Below are positions 18,209-24,925 of a stretch of DNA of 64,000 nt, piece by piece; position 1 is the stretch's first letter; every line of letters starts with the position of its first letter. The stretch comes from Mesorhizobium sp. INR15 (lineage in GTDB: Bacteria > Pseudomonadota > Alphaproteobacteria > Rhizobiales > Rhizobiaceae): the NCBI RefSeq assembly GCF_015500075.1, contig NZ_CP045496.1, positions 248,001 to 312,000 of the forward strand, read 5' to 3'. A model generated the notes under the pieces. That model was given only the letters and a program-made list of their open reading frames with translations, ran no database searches and was not told where the DNA came from. The translations under genes were made by a program, and so were the position numbers.

Positions 18209-19225
18209 CTACAAGTCCTTTTCGACCCTGGTGCCATCCATGAGAAAGCGCAACGGCGGCGCGCGCCTGGGGGCAAAACCGGCATGACGAAACAGCGCCT
18301 CCAGCTTGTCGGACGCCACCCCCTGCAAGATGGGAACCAGGTTGGACTGACTGGCGAAGGCATAGGCCGCGGCTGATGCCAGCCCCCGTTCGGCCTTCAC
18401 ATCGAGGAAGTTCCGCAGCCGGTATTTGTCGCGTACATGCCGCTCATGCCGCCGCAGCACCGCCTTCGACCTCTCCGGCAAGCTATCGAGCGCCAAAAGC
18501 GCAAGATCGGCATCGGCCAGGCGCTTCAGGTCCTGTGTCTTGTGCCGGCCACTGAGCGAATCGGCACGCACGATGGCGCCGTAACCGCACGAGCGGATCA
18601 CCTTGAACCGCGCCCCAAGGGCGACAGCGCGCGCATAAAGCTCATAGTCTTCACCCAGCCTCAGCTTCTCGTCATAGCGCAGCCCGTGCCGGTCGAGAAA
18701 AGCCCGGCTGATGACCGGCTTGAGGAAACCCAACTCACCTCTCTGCACGCGGCGTCTGGAGATGTTGCCTTCAATGAACTGTTCGAAGCCGAGGGATTCA
18801 GGCTCCGCCTGGAATCGCGGAGCGACGACCTTCGCCGGATCCGTGGTTGTATCATCCCTGATCAGCATGATGTTGTCGGCGGCGAAATCCCAATCGGCGA
18901 CGGCGAACAGATTGCGAAATCTGCCCTCGAGGAAAAAATCATCGGCATCGAGGATGCTGATGAAGGGCGACTTCGATGCGGCAATCGCCGCGTTGCGGGC
19001 GAAGGATGGACCGCGATTGATGTCGAGGCGCATGACCGAAAGTCTGCCGCTGCCGTCATCGGCGGCCCGGGCCACGTCGGCGGTATCGTCGGTGGATGCA
19101 TCATCGACGACGACGATCTCGGCCACCTCCGGTTCGCGCAAAGCCGACGCAATGGCAACCGCGATGGTCCGCGCGGCGTTTCGTGCCGCGATGATCACGC
19201 AGACGTCCGAACTCGTGATGGTCAT
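18209..19225 (-). CDS. exoU: Succinoglycan-type glycosyltransferase ExoU (GT2)
   Basis: A 338-residue family 2 glycosyltransferase closely resembling S. meliloti ExoU as I recall it. VCVIIAARNAARTIAVAIAS opens the GT-A domain, EIVVVDDASTDDTADVA and SILDADDFF give the DXD metal site (about residue 95), and FIEGNISRR, GELGFLKPVISRAFLD and LRLGEDYELYARAVALG are ExoU-like blocks. The start at 19225 (MTITSSDVC) is chosen by alignment; the open frame extends upstream without homology. In the model, ExoU adds the sixth sugar (beta-1,6 glucose). It is 70 bp downstream of the nucleotidyltransferase on the same strand. Confidence 0.87.
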   Translation of the reverse strand: MTITSSDVCVIIAARNAARTIAVAIASALREPEVAEIVVVDDASTDDTADVARAADDGSGRLSVMRLDINRGPSFARNAAIAASKSPFISILDADDFFLEGRFRNLFAVADWDFAADNIMLIRDDTTTDPAKVVAPRFQAEPESLGFEQFIEGNISRRRVQRGELGFLKPVISRAFLDRHGLRYDEKLRLGEDYELYARAVALGARFKVIRSCGYGAIVRADSLSGRHKTQDLKRLADADLALLALDSLPERSKAVLRRHERHVRDKYRLRNFLDVKAERGLASAAAYAFASQSNLVPILQGVASDKLEALFRHAGFAPRRAPPLRFLMDGTRVEKDL

Positions 19226-19295
19226 GGGTTTGCCTCTCGCTTGCATGGGTTGTTCCGGTTTCCCTCGCCCCATTGCTTGCCCGATACGCTTGCCA

Positions 19296-20444
19296 TCACT
19301 GACTTCCAGGCCGTTCGAAAATGCGCCGGCTGAGATCGGCGGATGCTGCCCAGCCTGCCTCGGCCAAATAGCGGACCGGCTCGCGGCCGCAGAGTTCCCA
19401 TAGCACCGTTCGCCGCTGCGGCCACCGCAAGGATGACAGCCAGGGGGCGATGACCATGCTGAGCAGGTCCTCATTGCCGATGCGCGCCAGAATCCGCGTG
19501 GCTCGCTCCGACAGCGGCGTGCCGGCGCCACCGAGCAGCACATCCGCCGCGCGCAGGCCAAGCAGCAGCGTATCATCCAGCCCCAGTGCCGTTGCGTGCT
19601 CAAGCACGGCTTGCTGATCCGCGGCGCTCAAACGGCTTGCGCTGGCGCGGACATCGCAGACATAGCCGGCACAAGGCTCGCGATTGAACAGTGCCTTGGC
19701 GACACTGATGCAGGAGAGCAGCAGAGTGTCGGCGGCGGACGTGAACGGCACGTCCGCGCCGGCAATTTCAAGCTGCCGCTTGCGCCGCAGAAACCCATCG
19801 GTGTCGCGCGGGCTCGGCGAGCCGGGCTGCTGGAGCCGGTAGTGAAGATCGACAGTCGATGGCTTCGGCCCCTCGCCGCGGTTCATATGCTGTTCGCCGA
19901 GAAAGCGGACCCACCAGACCGAGCGTGACTTGCCGGCGACCTCATAGCCAATCGAGCGGAGCGCATCGCGCGCCTTGGAGAAGCCTGCCGGCGAAACCAG
20001 GATGTCGACATCCCCCGACGGCTTCATGAAATGATCGCCATAGAGCTGATGTTGCTGGAACGGCCCCTTCAGAAAGACAAAATCGATTTGCTTGCCGTTC
20101 AGCACGTCGCGGATCGTCATCGAATCCATGATGCAGGACGAATTCATCGAAACCGTCCGCCTGCGATAGCTGTCCAGCCACTGGAAAAGTTCCGGCGCCC
20201 CATCGCGCGGCGGAACATGCGAAAGCGCCTTCAGGACGAAGGTGCCAATCTTGTTCAGCCTGGCGATGTCGGTCACGTTGACGATGGACAGGGTTGGATC
20301 GACGGGCGGGCCGGACATCGACATGTCGCCGGCGGCATCCCTGTCCGCTGAAAAGAACAGTCTCAGGCAGGCCTGTACATAGGCGATTTCGTCAGCGCAG
20401 CCGGCGGCGCGTAGGCGCTCGTATGAACTCTCCGGCAAGGCCAT
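19296..20444 (-). CDS. Nucleotidyltransferase-fold protein, likely lasso peptide tailoring
   Basis: A 382-residue protein of the nucleotidyltransferase family found in many lasso peptide clusters (the PadeN/PsmN type). The metal-binding signature is KPSGDVDILV (Asp145, Asp147), with the third acidic residue in STVDLHYRL (Asp199), and FVFLKGPFQQ just before. The start at 20444 has a good site (GGAGAG, 10-bp spacing); the frame stays open to 20552 via a TTG. It is divergent from the lasso operon, 521 bp away. Family members are associated with further modification of the phosphorylated C-terminal Ser of lasso peptides (recalled for pseudomycoidin); this role is inferred from context. A function in polysaccharide synthesis is the alternative. 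Confidence 0.75.
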   Translation of the reverse strand: MALPESSYERLRAAGCADEIAYVQACLRLFFSADRDAAGDMSMSGPPVDPTLSIVNVTDIARLNKIGTFVLKALSHVPPRDGAPELFQWLDSYRRRTVSMNSSCIMDSMTIRDVLNGKQIDFVFLKGPFQQHQLYGDHFMKPSGDVDILVSPAGFSKARDALRSIGYEVAGKSRSVWWVRFLGEQHMNRGEGPKPSTVDLHYRLQQPGSPSPRDTDGFLRRKRQLEIAGADVPFTSAADTLLLSCISVAKALFNREPCAGYVCDVRASASRLSAADQQAVLEHATALGLDDTLLLGLRAADVLLGGAGTPLSERATRILARIGNEDLLSMVIAPWLSSLRWPQRRTVLWELCGREPVRYLAEAGWAASADLSRRIFERPGSQ

Positions 20445-20539
20445 TGCGTACAAACTCTCCAAAATTCCGCACGGGGGGCGCCCATGCTGCAGTGCGAAGC
20501 AAAGCATCGCCAAATTCCGCGGCGGCGTCCAGTTTTTCC

Positions 20540-20555
20540 TTTTGCAGTGCAAAAT
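20540..20555 (-). promoter_or_regulatory. TGC-N3-GCA operator candidate upstream of nucleotidyltransferase
   Basis: Reads TTTTGCAGTGCAAAAT on the plus strand, a near-perfect palindrome (TTTTGC-AGT-GCAAAA), about 96 bp upstream of the start at 20444. Confidence 0.5.
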
Positions 20556-20845
20556 CCGCGACCAGGGCGCCTACAACCTGACGCCTTAGCAGCGGCGGAA
20601 AATGCATCTGCAATACCTGCCTGTGAGGGTATTTTGGCGAACCAGCAACCTGATATTCCCACCTGCCGAAACCTTTGCTTTGGCACGGCTGCAAGCTTCG
20701 CCTGCCTCGGCATGCTATTTATGCAAATTAAATCAAAAGGTTACAGAATTCCTCCCGATACAGGCTCGACGATCACGAATTCAGCCCGGCAAAAAGCCAC
20801 ACTTCGAGGATCATCTCGCCGCGAGGTGACGTCCGCAACCCAAAA

Positions 20846-20868
20846 CTGATTAACCATTGGTAAATCAG
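20846..20868. promoter_or_regulatory. 23-bp imperfect palindrome, operator candidate
   Basis: CTGATT at 20846-20851 is mirrored by AATCAG at 20863-20868 around the centre CCATTGG; all but one off-centre pair and the central base match the reverse complement. It ends two bases before TTGACT (20871-20876), a possible -35 element of the lasso precursor promoter, so a bound dimer could block RNA polymerase. Confidence 0.45.
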
Positions 20869-20884
20869 ACTTGACTCATAAATG

Positions 20885-20912
20885 TTGCCATGCAGCTATT
20901 GCGTTGCAGCAT
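20885..20912 (+). promoter_or_regulatory. Tandem TGC-N3-GCA motifs upstream of lasso precursor
   Basis: Two copies on the same strand with a period of about 15 bp: TTGCCATGCAGC (20885-20896) and TTGCGTTGCAGCAT (20899-20912). The second fits TGCRNYGCASMA exactly. The precursor start codon is 54 bp downstream of the second copy. Confidence 0.55.
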
Positions 20913-20965
20913 GAAAGTGCTGACGGCACTCGACAGGCCGTTTCCAGTCCTTATTGGAGAGTAAA

Positions 20966-21118
20966 ATGGAACAGAATGTTGAAAAGCATGAATACGAAAC
21001 ACCAAGCCTGACGGTGCATGGTTCGATTGAAACCATCACCCAACATGCGAGCGTTGGATCAGCCACCGACGCGGCCTTTGCCGCGGGAACTCCCATCGGT
21101 GACGTGACCTTCTCTTGA
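20966..21118 (+). CDS. Lasso peptide precursor
   Basis: A 50-residue precursor peptide. The ribosome binding site GGAGA is at 20956-20960. The leader contains YETPSLTVHGSIETIT, which is the YxxPxLxxxGxxxxxT recognition pattern bound by the RRE protein in lasso systems. Placing the conserved Thr at position -2 puts the leader end after Gln26, and the core begins HASVGSATD, with His1 and Asp9 as ring partners (9-residue macrolactam). If the core instead begins at Ala28, Asp becomes residue 8. The tail continues AAFAAGTPIGDVTFS and ends in Ser50, the residue phosphorylated in paeninodin-type peptides. B1, B2, C, kinase and exporter genes follow on the same strand. Confidence 0.9.
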   Translation: MEQNVEKHEYETPSLTVHGSIETITQHASVGSATDAAFAAGTPIGDVTFS

Positions 21119-21157
21119 TCCTTGGCTCAAGCTTCGACCGGACTATCAGGTCGGCAC

Positions 21158-21200
21158 GGGCGGGGCGACATCCGTTGGCCCGCCCACCCCGCCGGGCGGG
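21158..21200 (+). promoter_or_regulatory. Competing GC-rich hairpins between precursor and B1 genes
   Basis: GGGCGGG at 21158-21164 can pair with CCCGCCC at 21179-21185 (14-nt loop). The same CCCGCCC can instead pair with GGGCGGG at 21194-21200 (8-nt loop). GGCGGGG (21159-21165) can also pair with CCCCGCC (21187-21193). The structures are mutually exclusive and lie just after the precursor stop. They could protect the precursor mRNA or attenuate transcription into the maturation genes. No U-tract follows. Confidence 0.55.
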
Positions 21201-21256
21201 ACACAATGTCAACGCGTTTGATCAGAGCGGTTTCTAGCGTGCAAGTTGAGCGTGTG

Positions 21257-21553
21257 ATGGCACAATCTGACAACCAGGCAATCTACCTCGTCCGGGCGGA
21301 TGCCGTGTCATGCGAATTGGCGGGCGGCTTGGCGCTGCTGGATCTGCGTTCCAACATCTATTACAGCCTCAATGGCGTTGGCGCCTTTGTCTGGGAATTG
21401 ATGCAGCAGCCAAGATCGGTGTCATTCCTACGACAGGAAATCCTCAAGAAATACGCAGTGCAGCAGGACCGATGCGACGCCGATCTAGCGGCGCTTTTGT
21501 CAAAATTGTCCGATGCTGGGCTTGTAGTATGCTCCCATGCGGAAAATCATTAA
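21257..21553 (+). CDS. Lasso peptide RRE protein B1 (PqqD family)
   Basis: A 98-residue PqqD-like protein (RiPP recognition element) that binds the leader peptide and presents it to B2. LALLDLRSNIYYSLNGVGAFVWELM is the core winged-helix signature, followed by SFLRQEILKKYAV and a C-terminal helix DADLAALLSKLSDAGLV. The start at 21257 (MAQSDNQAIYLV) begins close to the conserved domain. An alternative ATG at 21206 would add 17 residues and would have its GGGCGGG site inside a hairpin. It overlaps B2 by 17 bp, implying translational coupling. Confidence 0.88.
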   Translation: MAQSDNQAIYLVRADAVSCELAGGLALLDLRSNIYYSLNGVGAFVWELMQQPRSVSFLRQEILKKYAVQQDRCDADLAALLSKLSDAGLVVCSHAENH

Positions 21554-21968
21554 ATTCCTGCGGCTGAAAAAGGCTGACCGCCTGTTCCTGGCAGGGTGTT
21601 TGATCACGGTCGGCATCGTTCGGCTTGGCCTGACTGTATCGTCCTATAAATTCGTCCGCCGTTGGCTGATCAGGACAACCGGCCAGGAACCGGCTTCCGC
21701 CGAAGAGCTTGCCCGCCTGGCTTGGGGGGTTCGACAGGCTTCCCGCGTTGTACCCATGGCCACCTGTCTCACCCAGGCTCTCTCAGGACAGATCCTGCTG
21801 TCGCGCCTTGGCAAAGCATCGCAACTGCGTGTCGGCGTGCACAGCAGCAGCCCGGGCCAGATCGAAGCTCATGCCTGGCTTGTGAGCGGCGACCACATCG
21901 TGCTTGGCGGGACGCAACAGAGCCTTCAGCGCTACATTCCGCTCGCCGAATTCGGAAGCGATGCATGA
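21537..21968 (+). CDS. Lasso peptide leader peptidase B2 (transglutaminase-like)
   Basis: A 143-residue protein of the lasso biosynthesis B2 family, a transglutaminase-fold cysteine protease that removes the leader peptide in an ATP-dependent manner with B1. The catalytic residues are seen: Cys77 in MATCLTQA, His112 in EAHAWL and Asp119 in SGDHIVLGG. A hydrophobic stretch near the N-terminus (LFLAGCLITVGIVRLGL) is usual for the family. The start overlaps B1 and the TGA overlaps the cyclase start as ATGA, so the three are translated together. Confidence 0.92.
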   Translation: MRKIIKFLRLKKADRLFLAGCLITVGIVRLGLTVSSYKFVRRWLIRTTGQEPASAEELARLAWGVRQASRVVPMATCLTQALSGQILLSRLGKASQLRVGVHSSSPGQIEAHAWLVSGDHIVLGGTQQSLQRYIPLAEFGSDA

Positions 21969-23875
21969 GTGGCATCGTGGGTATTTTGGCCAATGAAGCT
22001 GGGCGGCCCGGTCTCTCGGCCGCAACCGGACGCATGCTTGCCGCGATCGCGCACCGGGGGCCCGACGGGTTCTTTCAATGGCATGACGACAATGTCGCCA
22101 TCGGACATGCGTGGCTGGACACAACTGGCGAAAACGGTCTTGCTGTTCTCAAATTCGCCAATGCCGATCTGGCGATCGTGGCTGACGTGCGCCTGGACAA
22201 CCGTGACGAACTTCTGGCCAGCCTGGGGATCAGGGACCAGGGCACGCCCGACGCGCTTTTGATCATGAAGAGCTATCTGAAATGGGGCGAGGACTGTGCA
22301 AGCCGTCTGCTCGGCGACTTCGCTTTCGGCATATGGGACAGCGAAAGACGCTTGCTGTTTTGCGCGCGAGACCATTTCGGCGCGAAACCGTTCTACTATG
22401 TGCGTGACAACTCGGGCTTCTCCTTCGCCTCGGAGATAAAGGCTCTTGTTGCAGTGGGCAGTGTGGAATTCGCCGTCGACGATTCACACGTCTCTGCTTT
22501 CCTCGCCGGCATGGCCCAGGATGTTCAGGACACCGCTTATTCCAACGTCCGGCGCCTCCCCCCAGGCCACACCCTGACAGTAACGCGCCACGGCTTTCGC
22601 GTCGGCCGTTATTGGAAAGTCGAGCCTGGCAGGCCCCGGGCCGGCAATGATCACCCGGAGGAATTCAGGCATCTGTTCCAGGTATCGGTCGAGAACAGAA
22701 TGCGGGGGTCAACCGCGCTGGGCTCGATGTTGAGCGGCGGCCTGGATTCGTCCTCGATTTGCTGCGTCGCCGGCGCACATATCGCCAGAGACAGCGGGCC
22801 TGGGCTGCGGACATTCTCGGCCGTGTTTCCTAAACTGAAGGAACTGGACGAGCGCCGCTACATTGACGCTGTGTTGGACGGGGGCGGATATCGGCCGCAC
22901 TTCGTAACCATTGACGAAGAGGCCTCGTTCGAAGGCTTCGACAGGGTGCTGGCCGAACAGGAAGGCACCTTTAACGCGCCTGGCCTGGCAGTGATCCGGC
23001 GCGTCTACCGCGCCGCCGCGGACAAAGGCATTCGCGTTCTGCTCGACGGCCATGGCGGCGACGAGGTGGTCTCGCATGGCGACCGCCGTATCCATGAACT
23101 CGCGGTCGACGGGCAGTGGCTGACGCTCTGGCAGGAACTGCGCGGACTTTCGCGGCTCTACGGCGGGCCGAGCCTGAAACCCTATCTAAAGCTGTTCAAT
23201 CACTATGCGCTGTCCGAGAGCATCACCCGCTTTCGCGGCAGCGCCAGGATTTTCCGGCATCACGGGCGGCGAAATACGCAGGGGATAGATACTTGGCGGA
23301 CGTATCTGAAACCCGATTTCGTCTCGAGGACTGGATTGCTCGAGCGTTTCTCGGCCTCGATCCGCATCCCCCCGGGAGCCCGGTCGAACGAAGCAAACTA
23401 CCATCGCTGGAAACTCTCCGCGCCACTGGTTTCGCACGCTTTCGAGGTGCTTGGAAAGTCCGCCGCCGCCGTAGGCATCGAACCGAGATATCCGTTTTGG
23501 GACAAGCGGCTCGTCGAATTCTGCCTTGCGCTGCCTTCAGACCAGAAGCTCAGCGATGGCTGGTCGCGTCTTGTCCTGCGCCGTGCGATGGAGGGCATCC
23601 TGCCTGCCGAGGTGCAGTGGCGGCACGACAAAACCGATTTCATGGCAAACCTGGTCCGCGGCATGACCAACCAGAGGCGCTTGATAGAGGGGATGCTGAC
23701 CGACACGCATGGACTGGCGAGCTACGTCAAGGTCGATGCCGTGGCTGAAGTTTTTCAGCAAATGGTCGCGGACCCCCAGGCCTCGCATGGCTACCAGGCG
23801 CAATTCCTGTGGCGGGTTGTCTCGCTGGCGCACTGGCTGAGGCAGGCGCATCCAACCGTGGTCTATCAGTCATGA
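21965..23875 (+). CDS. Lasso cyclase C (asparagine synthase-like)
   Basis: A 636-residue asparagine-synthetase homologue that adenylates the Asp side chain of the core and closes the macrolactam with the N-terminal amine. The N-terminal glutaminase-like domain begins MSGIVGILANEAGRPG; the usual catalytic Cys2 is replaced by Ser, so ammonia from glutamine is not used, as expected for a lasso cyclase. The synthetase PP-loop is SMLSGGLDSSSICC (about residue 256), and LLDGHGGDEVVSHG follows near residue 360. The start is set by an ATGA overlap with B2, and the gene ends in another ATGA overlap with the kinase. Confidence 0.93.
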   Translation: MSGIVGILANEAGRPGLSAATGRMLAAIAHRGPDGFFQWHDDNVAIGHAWLDTTGENGLAVLKFANADLAIVADVRLDNRDELLASLGIRDQGTPDALLIMKSYLKWGEDCASRLLGDFAFGIWDSERRLLFCARDHFGAKPFYYVRDNSGFSFASEIKALVAVGSVEFAVDDSHVSAFLAGMAQDVQDTAYSNVRRLPPGHTLTVTRHGFRVGRYWKVEPGRPRAGNDHPEEFRHLFQVSVENRMRGSTALGSMLSGGLDSSSICCVAGAHIARDSGPGLRTFSAVFPKLKELDERRYIDAVLDGGGYRPHFVTIDEEASFEGFDRVLAEQEGTFNAPGLAVIRRVYRAAADKGIRVLLDGHGGDEVVSHGDRRIHELAVDGQWLTLWQELRGLSRLYGGPSLKPYLKLFNHYALSESITRFRGSARIFRHHGRRNTQGIDTWRTYLKPDFVSRTGLLERFSASIRIPPGARSNEANYHRWKLSAPLVSHAFEVLGKSAAAVGIEPRYPFWDKRLVEFCLALPSDQKLSDGWSRLVLRRAMEGILPAEVQWRHDKTDFMANLVRGMTNQRRLIEGMLTDTHGLASYVKVDAVAEVFQQMVADPQASHGYQAQFLWRVVSLAHWLRQAHPTVVYQS

Positions 23876-24858
23876 CGATACGCGCAACGCGCTCGGACGG
23901 CAGCGAATCTCGCTCGGATCGCTTGACCTTCGCGGCCAATGCCCGGGACGGGGCCCAGCACTTCTACCGTGCCTACGGGCTGGTGATTGCCTCGGAATTG
24001 GAGCTTGATGAACTGGACAGGACCGAACCCGCCATTCCGGATCTGACCATCCGGCTCCGGCCGGTCGAACCCATCGACGCTGACCAGACTGTCACGGCCT
24101 TCAGGTTCAGCGATGACCATCAACATTTGTTCTGGCCTGCGGTTGGACGCTTCCTGATCAGGGGGACGAGCGAGATCGACATCGACCCTTCGGCTGATAT
24201 CGACGGACGGCTTATCGCCTTCCCGCTGCTTGGGCCGGTTCTGGCACTTCTGCTGCATCGGCGCGGCTTGCTTGTCCTGCACGCCAGCGCCGTCGCCATT
24301 GGCGGCAGGAGCGCCGTTTTCATGGGCGACAAGGGCGCCGGCAAATCGACGACGGCAGGCGCGATGATCCGGGCCGGGCATCGGTTGCTGACCGACGACG
24401 TCGTTGCCCTGGATCTGTCCGACCCACGGCGGCCAATGATCGTGCCCGGCTTTCCACAACTCAAGCTGGCCGCCGATGCCGCCTCGGAACTGTCCCTGGG
24501 ACAGACGGAAGTGCGTCCGCGGGTGCATCCGGCAATCGACAAGGCCCAGCATCGCCTGCATGACGGCTTTTCGCGGGACAGGGTTCCGGCAACCCGGATC
24601 TATATTCTCGAGCGCGGCGAAAAAGCGGGTATTTCGCCGTTGCCCGGCATCGCCGCCCTGCCGGCGATCATCAAATTCTCCTACGTGACGCGCTTCGGCC
24701 GTTCTGCCCTGGCCGGTGATTTCGCGGCGCTGCATCTTCGCCAATGCGCACAGTTGGCCGACCATGTCGGCGTGTGCCGGCTCGAAGTGCCGACAGGGCT
24801 TGGACGGATCGGTGAAGCCCTCGATCTGATCGAGAAGGACCTGAGTTCCGATGCGTAG
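23872..24858 (+). CDS. HPr kinase-like kinase of lasso cluster
   Basis: A 328-residue protein with an HprK-type nucleotide-binding domain. The P-loop is MGDKGAGKSTTAGAM (about residue 152), followed by LLTDDVVALDLSDP, the acidic segment that coordinates metal and the target hydroxyl. The N-terminal 100 residues (YRAYGLVIASELELDELD) are typical of the lasso-associated subgroup. In paeninodin-like systems this enzyme phosphorylates the C-terminal Ser of the precursor; the precursor here ends in Ser, which supports the same role (inference). It overlaps the cyclase by 4 bp. Confidence 0.88.
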   Translation: MTIRATRSDGSESRSDRLTFAANARDGAQHFYRAYGLVIASELELDELDRTEPAIPDLTIRLRPVEPIDADQTVTAFRFSDDHQHLFWPAVGRFLIRGTSEIDIDPSADIDGRLIAFPLLGPVLALLLHRRGLLVLHASAVAIGGRSAVFMGDKGAGKSTTAGAMIRAGHRLLTDDVVALDLSDPRRPMIVPGFPQLKLAADAASELSLGQTEVRPRVHPAIDKAQHRLHDGFSRDRVPATRIYILERGEKAGISPLPGIAALPAIIKFSYVTRFGRSALAGDFAALHLRQCAQLADHVGVCRLEVPTGLGRIGEALDLIEKDLSSDA

Positions 24859-24925
24859 ATTCAATGTGCCAGAGCAGCCGCTGCGCATGTCGGGGAATGT
24901 GCCGCGCCTTCATAGGCGGCGATGA
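24851..24925 (+). CDS. Possible 24-residue coupling ORF
   Basis: ATG at 24851 lies inside the last codons of the kinase gene, and the TGA at 24923-24925 overlaps the ATG of the ABC transporter at 24922 as ATGA. The product MRRFNVPEQPLRMSG... is basic. It loosely resembles a lasso leader (P..L...G....L spacing) without any core. It may be a translational relay between the kinase and exporter genes, a decayed precursor, or chance. An AAGGA is 11 bp upstream. Confidence 0.25.
   Translation: MRRFNVPEQPLRMSGNVPRLHRRR

Larger units (their letters stand above)
20445..20965. other. Divergent regulatory region between nucleotidyltransferase and lasso operon
   Basis: 521 bp with no credible gene. It holds TGC-N3-GCA motifs at 20540-20555 and, in tandem, at 20885-20912, a 23-bp imperfect palindrome at 20846-20868, and a TTGACT hexamer at 20871-20876 that could be a -35 box for the lasso operon. 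The stretch 20700-20800 is AT-richer than its surroundings. Confidence 0.6.

Noticed and set aside
20484..20849. Short plus-strand frames upstream of the lasso precursor as possible extra peptides
   Set aside because: No leader-like YxxPxL pattern, no good ribosome binding site, and they overlap the promoter motifs and the nucleotidyltransferase 5' region.
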